This document shows, piece by piece, positions 40,540-50,946 of a DNA stretch of 64,000 nt. Source of the DNA: Petrolisthes cinctipes (taxonomy: Eukaryota > Arthropoda > Malacostraca > Decapoda > Porcellanidae); NCBI GenBank assembly GCA_033782935.1, contig JAWQEG010001395.1, positions 1,024,501 through 1,088,500 on the forward strand. Reading direction: 5' to 3'. Under the pieces are notes generated by a model, which was not told the DNA's origin, ran no database searches, and worked only from the letters and a program-made list of their open reading frames with translations. The position numbers were made by a program, and so were the translations under genes. Every line of letters starts with the position of its first letter. Positions within the stretch are counted from its first letter, which is position 1.

Positions 40540-40541
40540 TA
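40540..40541. other. TA target-site duplication, left copy
   Basis: The context is 'gatacatgTA' followed by CAGTCGG. The matching TA lies at 41019-41020. Joining the flanks with one TA restores a normal-length A_b monomer. Confidence 0.92.
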
Positions 40542-40574
40542 CAGTCGGCAAAAAAAGTTTCGTTACCATCCCTA
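40542..40574 (+). repeat. Left terminal inverted repeat of the MITE
   Basis: It reads 'cagtcggcaaaaaaa' then 'gtttcgttacca' (27 bp identical to the right end in reverse complement), then one mismatch (t here, c at the other end), then five more matching bases 'cccta'. An imperfect hairpin just inside it pairs 'ggtacg' at 40595-40600 with 'cgtacc' at 40617-40622. Confidence 0.95.
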
Positions 40575-40985
40575 AAACAGTGTGATGTAATGCTGGTACG
40601 CCTGACTGGTGAGTGTCGTACCTCCGCCACCCTCCGGCCTTCATAAAAGTCTGTTCCCCTGGCCAATGCCCCTCAGTGTGTCATGGGCAGCCAAGTAGGA
40701 ATGACGTTCTTTCAGCCAGTGCTATATTTTCTGGGAATTTCACGGTTATTCTTGTTCTAAAATACTCAAAACGCATTTCCTTATGTTTAATAATGAATAG
40801 TTAAATAGTATGAGTCCTTTAACACTCAAAATTTAATTTAAAATCAGCTAAACTTTTGATATAAAGAAGTTGACACTGCCGTGGCAATGACAATTCCCGT
40901 CCAGCATGTCCCGGATGACACGAGTCACAGCTGCCCAGTGGGTGGAGTACCAACCCTACCGGGCTTACCCATGGTAAAATTAACG

Positions 40986-41018
40986 TAGGGGTGGTAACGA
41001 AACTTTTTTTGCCGACTG
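40986..41018 (-). repeat. Right terminal inverted repeat of the MITE
   Basis: On the plus strand it ends 'tggtaacgaaac' followed by 'tttttttgccgactg'. Its reverse complement matches the left terminus in 32 of 33 positions. Confidence 0.95.
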
Positions 41019-41020
41019 TA
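41019..41020. other. TA target-site duplication, right copy
   Basis: The context is 'CCGACTG' followed by 'TAcatattgactttggg'. It pairs with the TA at 40540-40541. Confidence 0.92.
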
Positions 41021-41106
41021 CATATTGACTTTGGGCATCTAAAATATCGATTTTCAGCATGTTTTGGGCCTGTATTTTGAAAATACTCTAACACTGAGTA
41101 GGCATG

Positions 41107-44100
41107 TACAGATTGCTTCTGGGACCCCAAAATATTGAATTTTCGGGTGTTTTGAGCCTGAATTTGAGATATAAACGGGTACTGAAGATGCATGCACATA
41201 TCGACTTTTGTGGACCTAAAAGATCGATTTTCAGTATGTTTTGAGCATGTATTTTGAAAATACTCTAACACGGAGTAGGCATGTACAGATCGCTTCTGGG
41301 ACCCCTAAATATCGAATTTTCGGGTGTTTTGGGACTGAATTTGAGATATCGACTTTTTGGCACCTAAAAGATCGATTTTTAGCATGTTTTTAGCCTATAT
41401 TTTGAAAATATTCTAGAACTGAGTAGGCATGTACAGATTGCTTCTGGGACCCCAAAATATTGAATTTTCGGGTGTTTTGAGCCTGAATTTGAGATATAAA
41501 CGGGCACAGAAGATACATGCACATATTGACTTTGGGCGCCAAAAATATCGATTTTCAGCATGTTTTGGGCCTGAATTTTGAAAATACTCTAACACTGAGT
41601 AGGCATGTACAGATCGCTTCTGGGACCCCAATATATCGAATTTTCGGGTGTTTAGGGCCAGAATTTGAGATATAAACGGGTACAGAAGATGCATGCACAT
41701 ATCGACTTTTGTGCACCTAAAAGATCGATTTTCAGTATGCTTTTGGCCTGTATTTTGAAAATACTCTAACAAGGAGTACGCATGTACAGATCGCTTCTGG
41801 GACCCCTAAATATCGAATTTTCGGGTGTTTTGGGACTGAATTTGAGATATCGACTTTTTGGCACTTAAAAGATCGATTTTTAGCATGTTTTTAGCCTATA
41901 TTTTGAAAATATTCTAGCACTGTACAGATTGCTTCTGGGACCCCAAAATATTGAATTTTCGGGTGTTTTGAGCCTGAATTTAAGATATAAACGGGAACAG
42001 AAGATACATGCACATATTGACTTTGGGCATCTAAAATATCGATTTTCAGCATGTTTTGGGCCTGTATTTTGAAAATACTCTAACACTGACTAGGCATGTA
42101 CAGATTGCTTCTGGGACCCCAAAATATCGAATTTTCTGGTGTTTTGAGCCTGAATTTGAGATATAAGCGGGTACAGAAGATGCATGCACATATCGACTTT
42201 TGGGCACCTAAAAGATCGATTTTCAGTATGTTTTTGGCCTGTATTTTGAAAATACTCTAACACGAAGTAGGCATCTACAGATACCTTCTGGGACCTCTAA
42301 ATATCGAATTTTCGGGTGTTTTGGGACTGAATTTGAGATATCGATTTTTTGGCACCTAAAATGTCGATTTTTAGCTTGTTTTTAGCCTATATTTTGAAAA
42401 TATTCTAGCACTGTGTAGGCATGTACAGATTGCTACTGGGACCCCAAAATATTGAATTTTCGGGTGTTTTGAGCCTGAATTTGAGATATAAACGGGTACA
42501 GAAGATACATGCACATATTGACTTTCGGCATCTTAAATATCGATTTTTAGCATGTTTTGGGACTGTATTTTGAAAATACTCTAACACTGAGTAGGCATGT
42601 ACAGATTGCTTCTGGGACCACAAAATATCGAATTTTCGGGTGTTTTGAGCCTGAATTTGAGATATAAACGGGTACAGAAGATGCATGCCAATATCGACTT
42701 TTGGACACCTAAAAGATCGATTTTCAGTATGTTTTTGGTCTGTATTTTGAAAATACTCTAACACGGAGTAAGCATGTACAGATACCTTCTGGGACCTCTA
42801 AATATCGAATTTTCGGGTGTTTTGGGACTGAATTTGAGATATCGATTTTTTGGCACCTAAAATGTCGATTTTTAGCATGTTTTTAGCCTATATTTTGAAA
42901 ATATTCTAGCACTGTGTAGGCATGTACAGATTGCTTCTGGGCCCCAAAATATTGAATTTTCGGGTGTTTTGAGCCTGAATTTGAGATATAAACGGGTACT
43001 GAAGATGCATGCACATATCGACTTTTGTGCACCTAAAAGATCGATTTTCAGTATGTTTTGAGCATGTATTTTGAAAATACTCTAACACGGAGTAGGCATG
43101 TACAGATCGCTTCTGGGACCCCTAAATATCGAATTTTCGGGTGTTTTGGGACTGAATTTGAGATATCGACTTTTTGGCACCTAAAAGATCGATTTTTAGC
43201 ATGTTTTTAGCCTATATTTTGAAAATTTTCTAGCACTGAGTAGGCATGTACAGATTGCTTCTGGGACCCCAAAATATTGAATTTTCGGGTGTTTTGAGCC
43301 TGAATTTGAGATATAAACGGGTACAGAAGATACATGCACATATTAACTTTGGGCGCCAAAAATATCGATTTTTTAGCATGTTTTGGGCCTGAATTTTGAA
43401 AATACTCTAACACGGAGTAGGCATGTACAGATCGCTTCTGGGACCCCAAAATATCGAATTTTCGGGTGTTTAGGGCCAGAATTTGAGATATAAACGGGTA
43501 CAGAAGATGCATGCACATATCGACTTTTGGGCACCTAAAAGATCGATTTTCAGTATGTTTTTGGCCTGTATTTTGAAAATACTCTAACACGGAGTAGACA
43601 TGTACAGATCGCTTCTGGGACCCCTAAATATCGAATTTTCGGGTGTTTTGGGACTGAATTTGAGATATCGACTTTTTGGCACTTAAAAGATCGATTTTTA
43701 GCATGTTTTTAGCCTATATTTTGAAAATATTCTAACACTGTACAGATTGCTTCTGGGACCCCAAAATATTGAATTTTCGGGTGTTTTGAGCCTGAATTTG
43801 AGATATAAACGGGTACAGAAGATACATGCACATATTGACTTTGGGCATCTAAAATATCGATTTTCAGCATGTTTTGGGCCTGTATTTTGAAAATACTCTA
43901 ACACTGAGTAGGCATGTACAGATTGCTTCTGGGACCCCAAAATATTGAATTTTCGGGTGTTTTGAGCCTGAATTTGAGATATAAACGGGTACAGAAAATG
44001 CATGCACATATCGACTTTTGGGCACCTAAAAGATCAATTTTCAGTAGGTTTTTGACCTGTATTTTGAAAATACTCTAACACGGAGTAAGCATGTACAGAT

Positions 44101-46665
44101 ACCTTCTGAGACCTCTAAATATCGAATTTTCGGGTGTTTTGGGACTGAATTTGAGATATCGATTTTTTGGCACCTAAAATGTCGATTTTTAGCATGTTTT
44201 TAGCCTATATTTTGAAAATATTCTAGCACTGTGTAGGCATGTACAGATTGCTTCTGGGACCCCAAAATATTGAATTTTCGGGTGTTTTGAGCCTGAATTT
44301 GAGATATAAACGGGTACAGAAGATACATGCAAATATTGACTTTGGGCATCTAAAATATCGATTTTCAGCATGTTTTGGGCCTGTATTTTGAAAAAAATCT
44401 AACACTGAGTAGGCATGTACAGATTGCTTCTGGGACCCCAAAATATTGAATTTTCGGGTGTTTTGAGCCTGAATTTGAGATATAAACGGGTACAGAAGAT
44501 ACATGCACATATTGACTTTGGGCGCCAAAAATATCGATTTTCAGCATGTTTTGGGCCTGAATTTTGAAAATACTCTAACACGGAGTAGGCATGTACAGAT
44601 CGCTTCTGGGACCCCTAAATATCGAATTTTCGGGTGTTTTGGGACTGAATTTGAGATATCGACTTTTTGGCACTTAAAAGATCGATTTTTAGCATGTTTT
44701 TAGCCTATATTTTGAAAATATTCTAACACTGTACAGATTGCTTCTGGGACCCCAAATTATTGAATTTTCGGGTGTTTTGAGCCTGAATTTGAGATATAAA
44801 CGGGTACAGAAGATACATGCACATATTGACTTTGGGCATCTAAAATATCGATTTTCAGCATGTTTTGGGCCTGTATTTTGAAAATACTCTAACACTGAGT
44901 AGGCATGTACAGATTGCTTCTGGGACCCCAAAATATTGAATTTTCGGGTGTTTTGAGCCTGAATTTGAGATATAAACGGGTACTGAAGATGCATGCACAT
45001 ATCGACTTTTGTGCACCTAAAAGATCGATTTTCAGTATGTTTTGAGCATGTATTTTGAAAATACTCTAACACGGAGTAGGCATGTACAGATCGCTTTTGG
45101 GACCCCTAAATATCAAATTTTCGGGTGTTTTGGGACTGAATTTGAGATATCGACTTTTTGGCACCTAAAAGATCGATTTTTAGCATGATTTTAGCCTATA
45201 TTTTGAAAATATTCTAGCACTGAGTAGGCATGTACAGATTGCTTCTGGGACCCCAAAATATTGAATTTTCGGGTGTTTTGAGCCTGAATTTGAGATATAA
45301 ACGGGTACAGAAGATACATGCACATATTGACTTTGGGCGCCAAAAATATCGATTTTCAGCATGTTTTGGGCCTGAATTTTGAAAATACTCTAACACGGAG
45401 TAGGCATGTACAGATCGCTTCTGGGACCCCTAAATATCGAATTTTCGGGTGTTTTGGGACTGAATTTGAGATATCGACTTTTTGGCACTTAAAAGATCGA
45501 TTTTTAGCATGTTTTTAGCCTATATTTTGAAAATATTCTAACACTGTACAGATTGCTTCTGGGACCCCAAAATATTGAATTTTCGGGTGTTTTGAGCCTG
45601 AATTTGAGATATAAACGGGTACAGAAGATACATGCACATATTGACTTTGGGCATCTAAAATATCGATTTTCAGCATGTTTTGGGCCTGTATTTTGAAAAT
45701 ACTCTAACACTGAGTAGGCATGTACAGATTGCTTCTGGGACCCCAAAATATTGAATTTTCGGGTGTTTTGAGCCTGAATTTGAGATATAAACGGGTACTG
45801 AAGATGCATGCACATATCGACTTTTGTGCACCTAAAAGATCGATTTTCAGTATGTTTTGAGCATGTATTTTGAAAATACTCTAACACGGAGTAGGCATGT
45901 ACAGATCGCTTTTGGGACCCCTAAATATCGAATTTTCGGGTGTTTTGGGACTGAATTTGAGATATCGACTTTTTGGCACCTAAAAGATCGATTTTTAGCA
46001 TGTTTTTAGCCTATATTTTGAAAATATTCTAGCACTGAGTAGGCATGTACAGATTGCTTCTGGGACCCCAAAATATTGAATTTTCGGGTGTTTTGAGCCT
46101 GAATTTGAGATATAAACGGGTACAGAAGATACATGCACATATTAACTTTGGGCGCCAAAAATATCGATTTTCAGCATGTTTTGGGCCTGAATTTTGAAAA
46201 TACTCTAACACGGAGTAGGCATGTACAGATCGCTTCTGGGACCCCAAAATATCGAATTTTCGGGTGTTTAGGGCCAGAATTTGAGATATAAACGGGTACA
46301 GAAGATGCATGCACATATCGACTTTTGGGCACCTAAAAGATCAATTTTCAGTAGGTTTTTGACCTGTATTTTGAAAATACTCTAACACGGAGTAAGCATG
46401 TACAGATACCTTCTGGGACCTCTAAATATCGAATTTTCGGGTGTTTTGGGACTGAATTTGAGATATCGATTTTTTGGCACCTAAAATGTCGATTTTTAGC
46501 ATGTTTTTAGCCTATATTTTGAAAATATTCTAGCACTGTGTAGGCATGTACAGATTGCTTCTGGGACCCCAAAATATTGAATTTTCGGGTGTTTTGAGCC
46601 TGAATTTGAGATATAAACGGGTACAGAAGATACATGCACATATTGACTTTGGGCATCTAAAATAT
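41107..46665. repeat. Satellite stretch between the transposon and the 2,141-bp duplication
   Basis: a- and b-type trimers alternate. Region-specific variants are 'ttgaaaaaaatctaac' in A_b (44,391 and 46,694), 'gatcaattttcagtagg' with 'gtttttgacctg' in B_a (44,033 and 46,340), 'gatcgcttttggg' in C_b (45,088 and 45,904) and 'gagtaagcatg' junctions. Segments of about 0.8 kb recur, such as 44,689-45,072 with 45,504-45,887 (offset 815). At 42,935 a C_a-to-B_b junction has 'ctgggccccaaaat', missing two bases. No gene is seen. Confidence 0.8.
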
Positions 46666-48805
46666 CGATTTTCAGCATGTTTTGGGCCTGTATTTTGAAA
46701 AAAATCTAACACTGAGTAGGCATGTACAGATTGCTTCTGGGACCCCAAAATATTGAATTTTCGGGTGTTTTGAGCCTGAATTTGAGATATAAACGGGTAC
46801 AGAAGATACATGCACATATTGACTTTGGGTGCCAAAAATATCGATTTTCAGCATGTTTTGGGCCTGAATTTTGAAAATACTCTAACACGGAGTAGGCATG
46901 TACAGATCGTTTCTGGGACCCCTAAATATCGAATTTTCGGGTGTTTTGGGACTGAATTTGAGATATCGACTTTTTGGCACTTAAAAGATCGATTTTTAGC
47001 ATGTTTTTAGCCTATATTTTGAAAATATTCTAGCACTGTACAGATTGCTTCTGGGACCCCAAAATATTGAATTTTCGGGTGTTTTGAGCCTGAATTTGAG
47101 ATATAAACGGGTACAGAAGATACATGCACATATTGACTTTGGGCATCTAAAATATCGATTTTCAGCATGTTTTGGGCCTGTATTTTGAAAATACTCTAAC
47201 ACTGAGTAGGCATGTACAGATTGCTTCTGGGACCCCAAAATATTGAATTTTCGGGTGTTTTGAGCCTGAATTTGAGATATAAACGGGTACTGAAGATGCA
47301 TGCACATATCGACTTTTGTGCACCTAAAAGATCGATTTTCAGTATGTTTTGAACATGTATTTTGAAAATACTCTAACACGGAGTAGGCATGTACAGATCG
47401 CTTCTGAGACCCCTAAATATCAAATTTTAGGGTGTTTTGAGCCTGAATTTGAGATATCGACTTTTTGGCACCTAAAAGATCGATTTTTAGCATGTTTTTA
47501 GCCTATATTTTGAAAATATTCTAGCACTGAGTAGGCATGTACAGATTGCTTCTGGGACCCCAAAATATTGAATTTTCGGGTGTTTAGGGCCAGAATTTGA
47601 GATATAAACGGGTACAGAAGATGCATGCACATATCGACTTTTGGGCACCTAAAAGATCAATTTTCAGTAGGTTTTTGACCTGTATTTTGAAAATACTCTA
47701 ACACGGAGTAAGCATGTACAGATACCTTCTGGGACCTCTAAATATCGAATTTTCGGGTGTTTTGGGACTGAATTTGAGATATCGATTTTTTGGCACCTAA
47801 AATGTCGATTTTTAGCATGTTTTTAGCCTATATTTTGAAAATATTCTAGCACTGTGTAGGCATGTACAGATTGCTTCTGGGACCCCAAAATATTGAATTT
47901 TCGAGTGTTTTGAGCCTGAATTTGAGATATAAACGGGTACAGAAGATACATGCACATATTGACTTTGGGCATCTAAAATATCGATTTTCAGCATGTTTTG
48001 GGCCTGTATTTTGAAAAAAATCTAACACTGAGTAGGCATGTACAGATTGCTTCTGGGACCCCAAAATATTGATTTTTCGGGTGTTTTGAGCCTGAATTTG
48101 AGATATAAACGGGTACAGAAGATACATGCACATATTGAATTTGGGCGCCAAAAATATCGATTTTCAGCATGTTTTGGGCCTGAATTTTGAAAATACTCTA
48201 ACACGGAGTAGGCATGTACAGATCGTTTCTGGGACCCCTAAATATCGAATTTTCGGGTGTTTTGGGACTGAATTTGAGATATCGACTTTTTGGCACCTAA
48301 AAGATCGATTTTTAGCATGTTTTTAGCCTATATTTTGAAAATATTCTAGCACTGAGTAGGCATGTACAGATTGCATCTGGGACCCCAAAATATTGAATTT
48401 TCGGGTGTTTTGAGCCTGAATTTGAGATATAAACGGGTACAGAAGATACATGCACATATTGACTTTGGGCACCAAAAATATCGATTTTCAGCATGTTTTG
48501 GGCCTGAATTTTGAAAATACTCTAACACAGAGTAGGCATGTACAGATCGCTTCTGGGACCCCAAAATATCGAATTTTCGGGTGTTTAGGGCCAGAATTAG
48601 AGATATAAACGGGTACAGAAGATGCATGCACATATCGACTTTTGGGCACCTAAGAGATCGATTTTCAGTATGTTTTTGGCCTGTATTTTGAAAATACTCT
48701 AACACGGAGTAGGCATGTACAGATACCTTCTGGGACCTCTAAATATCGAATTTTCGGGTGTTTTGGGACTGAATTTGAGATATCGATTTTTTGGCACCTA
48801 AAATA
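46665..48805. repeat. 2,141-bp tandem duplication, copy 1
   Basis: Every tested landmark recurs exactly 2,141 bp downstream: 'ttgaaaaaaatctaac' (46,696/48,837), 'gactttgggtgcc' (46,820/48,961), 'gttttgaacatg' (47,346/49,487), 'tattgatttttcggg' (48,066/50,207), 'cagattgcatctggg' (48,366/50,507) and 'gaattagagatata' (48,594/50,735). The unit starts in the second half of an A_b monomer and ends in a C_a monomer at the same internal position. Confidence 0.88.
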
Positions 48806-50946
48806 TCGATTTTCAGCATGTTTTGGGCCTGTATTTTGAAAAAAATCTAACACTGAGTAGGCATGTACAGATTGCTTCTGGGACCCCAAAATATTGAATT
48901 TTCGGGTGTTTTGAGCCTGAATTTGAGATATAAACGGGTACAGAAGATACATGCACATATTGACTTTGGGTGCCAAAAATATCGATTTTCAGCATGTTTT
49001 GGGCCTGAATTTTGAAAATACTCTAAAACGGAGTAGGCATATACAGATCGCTTCTGGGACCCCTAAATATCGAATTTTCGGGTGTTTTGGGACTGAATTT
49101 GAGATATCGACTTTTTGGCACTTAAAAGATCGATTTTTAGCATGTTTTTAGCCTATATTTTGAAAATATTCTAGCACTGTACAGATTGCTTCTGGGACCC
49201 CAAAATATTGAATTTTCGGGTGTTTTGAGCCTGAATTTGAGATATAAACGGGTACAGAAGATACATGCACATATTGACTTTGGGCATCTAAAATATCGAT
49301 TTTCAGCATGTTTTGGGCCTGTATTTTGAAAATACTCTAACACTGAGTAGGCATGTACAGATTGCTTCTGGGACCCCAAAATATTGAATTTTCGGGTGTT
49401 TTGAGCCTGAATTTGAGATATAAACGGGTACTGAAGATGCATGCACATATCGACTTTTGTGCACCTAAAAGATCGATTTTCAGTATGTTTTGAACATGTA
49501 TTTTGAAAATACTCTAACACGGAGTAGGCATGTACAGATCGCTTCTGAGACCCCTAAATATCAAATTTTAGGGTGTTTTGAGCCTGAATTTGAGATATCG
49601 ACTTTTTGGCATCTAAAAGATCGATTTTTAGCATGTTTTTAGCCTATATTTTGAAAATATTCTAGCACTGAGTAGGCATGTACAGATTGCTTCTGGGACC
49701 CCAAAATATTGAATTTTCGGGTGTTTAGGGCCAGAATTTGAGATATAAACGGGTACAGAAGATGCATGCACATATCGACTTTTGGGCACCTAAAAGATCA
49801 ATTTTCAGTAGGTTTTTGACCTGTATTTTGAAAATACTCTAACACGGAGTAAGCATGTACAGATACCTTCTGGGACCTCTAAATATCGAATTTTCTGGTG
49901 TTTTGGGACTGAATTTGAGATATCGATTTTTTGGCACCTAAAATGTCGATTTTTAGCATGTTTTTAGCCTATATTTTGAAAATATTCTAGCACTGTGTAG
50001 GCATGTACAGATTGCTTCTGGGACCCCAAAATATTGAATTTTCGAGTGTTTTGAGCCTGAATTTGAGATATAAACGGGTACAGAAGATACATGCACATAT
50101 TGACTTTGGGCATCTAAAATATCGATTTTCAGCATGTTTTGGGCCTGTATTTTGAAAAAAATCTAACACTGAGTAGGCATGTACAGATTGCTTCTGGGAC
50201 CCCAAAATATTGATTTTTCGGGTGTTTTGAGCCTGAATTTGAGATATAAACGGGTACAGAAGATACATGCACATATTGAATTTGGGCGCCAAAAATATCG
50301 ATTTTCAGCATGTTTTGGGCCTGAATTTTGAAAATACTCTAACACGGAGTAGGCATGTACAGATCGTTTCTGGGATCCCTAAATATCGAATTTTCGGGTG
50401 TTTTGGGACTGAATTTGAGATATCGACTTTTTGGCACCTAAAAGATCGATTTTTAGCATGTTTTTAGCCTATATTTTGAAAATATTCTAGCACTGAGTAG
50501 GCATGTACAGATTGCATCTGGGACCCCAAAATATTGAATTTTCGGGTGTTTTGAGCCTGAATTTGAGATATAAACGGGTACAGAAGATACATGCACATAT
50601 TGACTTTGGGCACCAAAAATATCGATTTTCAGCATGTTTTGGGCCTGAATTTTGAAAATACTCTAACACGGAGTAGGCATGTACAGATCGCTTCTGGGAC
50701 CCCAAAATATCGAATTTTCGGGTGTTTAGGGCCAGAATTAGAGATATAAACGGGTACAGAAGATGCATGCACATATCGACTTTTGGGCACCTAAGAGATC
50801 GATTTTCAGTATGTTTTTGGCCTGTATTTTGAAAATACTCTAACACGGAGTAGGCATGTACAGATACCTTCTGGGACCTCTAAATATCGAATTTTCGGGT
50901 GTTTTGGGACTGAATTTGAGATATCGATTTTTTGGCACCTAAAATG
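48806..50946. repeat. 2,141-bp tandem duplication, copy 2
   Basis: The junction at about 48,797-48,806 is a C_a first half ('gattttttggcacc') fused to an A_b second half ('taaaatatcgattttcag'), as expected if unequal exchange occurred within 'taaaat-tcgatttt'. Copies differ by few substitutions, for example 'cggagtaggcatatac' at about 49,030, 'ggcatctaaaag' at about 49,607, 'ttctggtg' at about 49,894 and 'gggatccct' at about 50,374, which indicates a fairly recent event. Confidence 0.88.

Larger units (their letters stand above)
1..40541. repeat. Satellite DNA array, left part, organised as 501/1,002-bp higher-order repeats
   Basis: This is continuous head-to-tail tandem repeat with no unique sequence. 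Every monomer begins near 'ggcatgtacagat', continues through 'cttctgggacc' and 'gaattttcgggtgttt', and ends 'ctaacacggagtaggca' or 'ctagcactgagtaggca'. Spacings between successive starts are mostly 176, 177 and 148 bp and sum to 501 bp. The a and b versions of the trimer alternate for long stretches, giving 1,002 bp. All copies have the same orientation; I saw no inverted block. Open frames on both strands recur with the repeat period and resemble no known protein, so I treat the array as non-coding. A pericentromeric or heterochromatic location is inference from the structure. The left edge is cut by the window. Confidence 0.97.
40542..41018. mobile_element. Non-autonomous Tc1/mariner-type miniature transposon (MITE), 477 bp
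   Basis: This is the only non-satellite sequence in the window. It begins 'CAGTCGGC' and ends with its reverse complement, has 33-bp terminal inverted repeats with one mismatch, and is flanked by a TA on each side. A TA target duplication and CAGT-type ends are typical of the Tc1/mariner/pogo superfamily; the specific family is not recognised. The interior has GC-richer subterminal parts (about 40,590-40,690 and 40,875-40,975) around an AT-rich core (about 40,735-40,865). The longest interior open frame is about 60 codons and shows no transposase features such as DDE/D spacing or a helix-turn-helix, so it would need a transposase in trans. Orientation cannot be assigned. The ends look intact, so the insertion may be fairly young. 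Confidence 0.9.
40452..41106. repeat. Single A_b monomer split by the transposon
   Basis: The monomer begins at 40452, directly after a spacer-deleted junction ('agcactg'), and ends at 41106. Removing the 477-bp element and one copy of the TA leaves exactly 176 bp, the normal A length. The insertion lies at bases 89-90 of the monomer, in 'gatacatgTAcatattgac', where most copies have 'acatgcacat'. Confidence 0.93.

Noticed and set aside
40613..40804. Open frame of 63 codons inside the transposon
   Set aside because: It is short, has no transposase motif and no supporting context. The frames at 40,409-40,666 and 40,819-41,271 run across the element boundary into satellite and are chimeric.
40735..40865. 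Promoter or origin in the AT-rich core of the transposon
   Set aside because: AT-richness alone is the usual interior of such miniature elements. I see no paired promoter elements, terminator or other specific signal.
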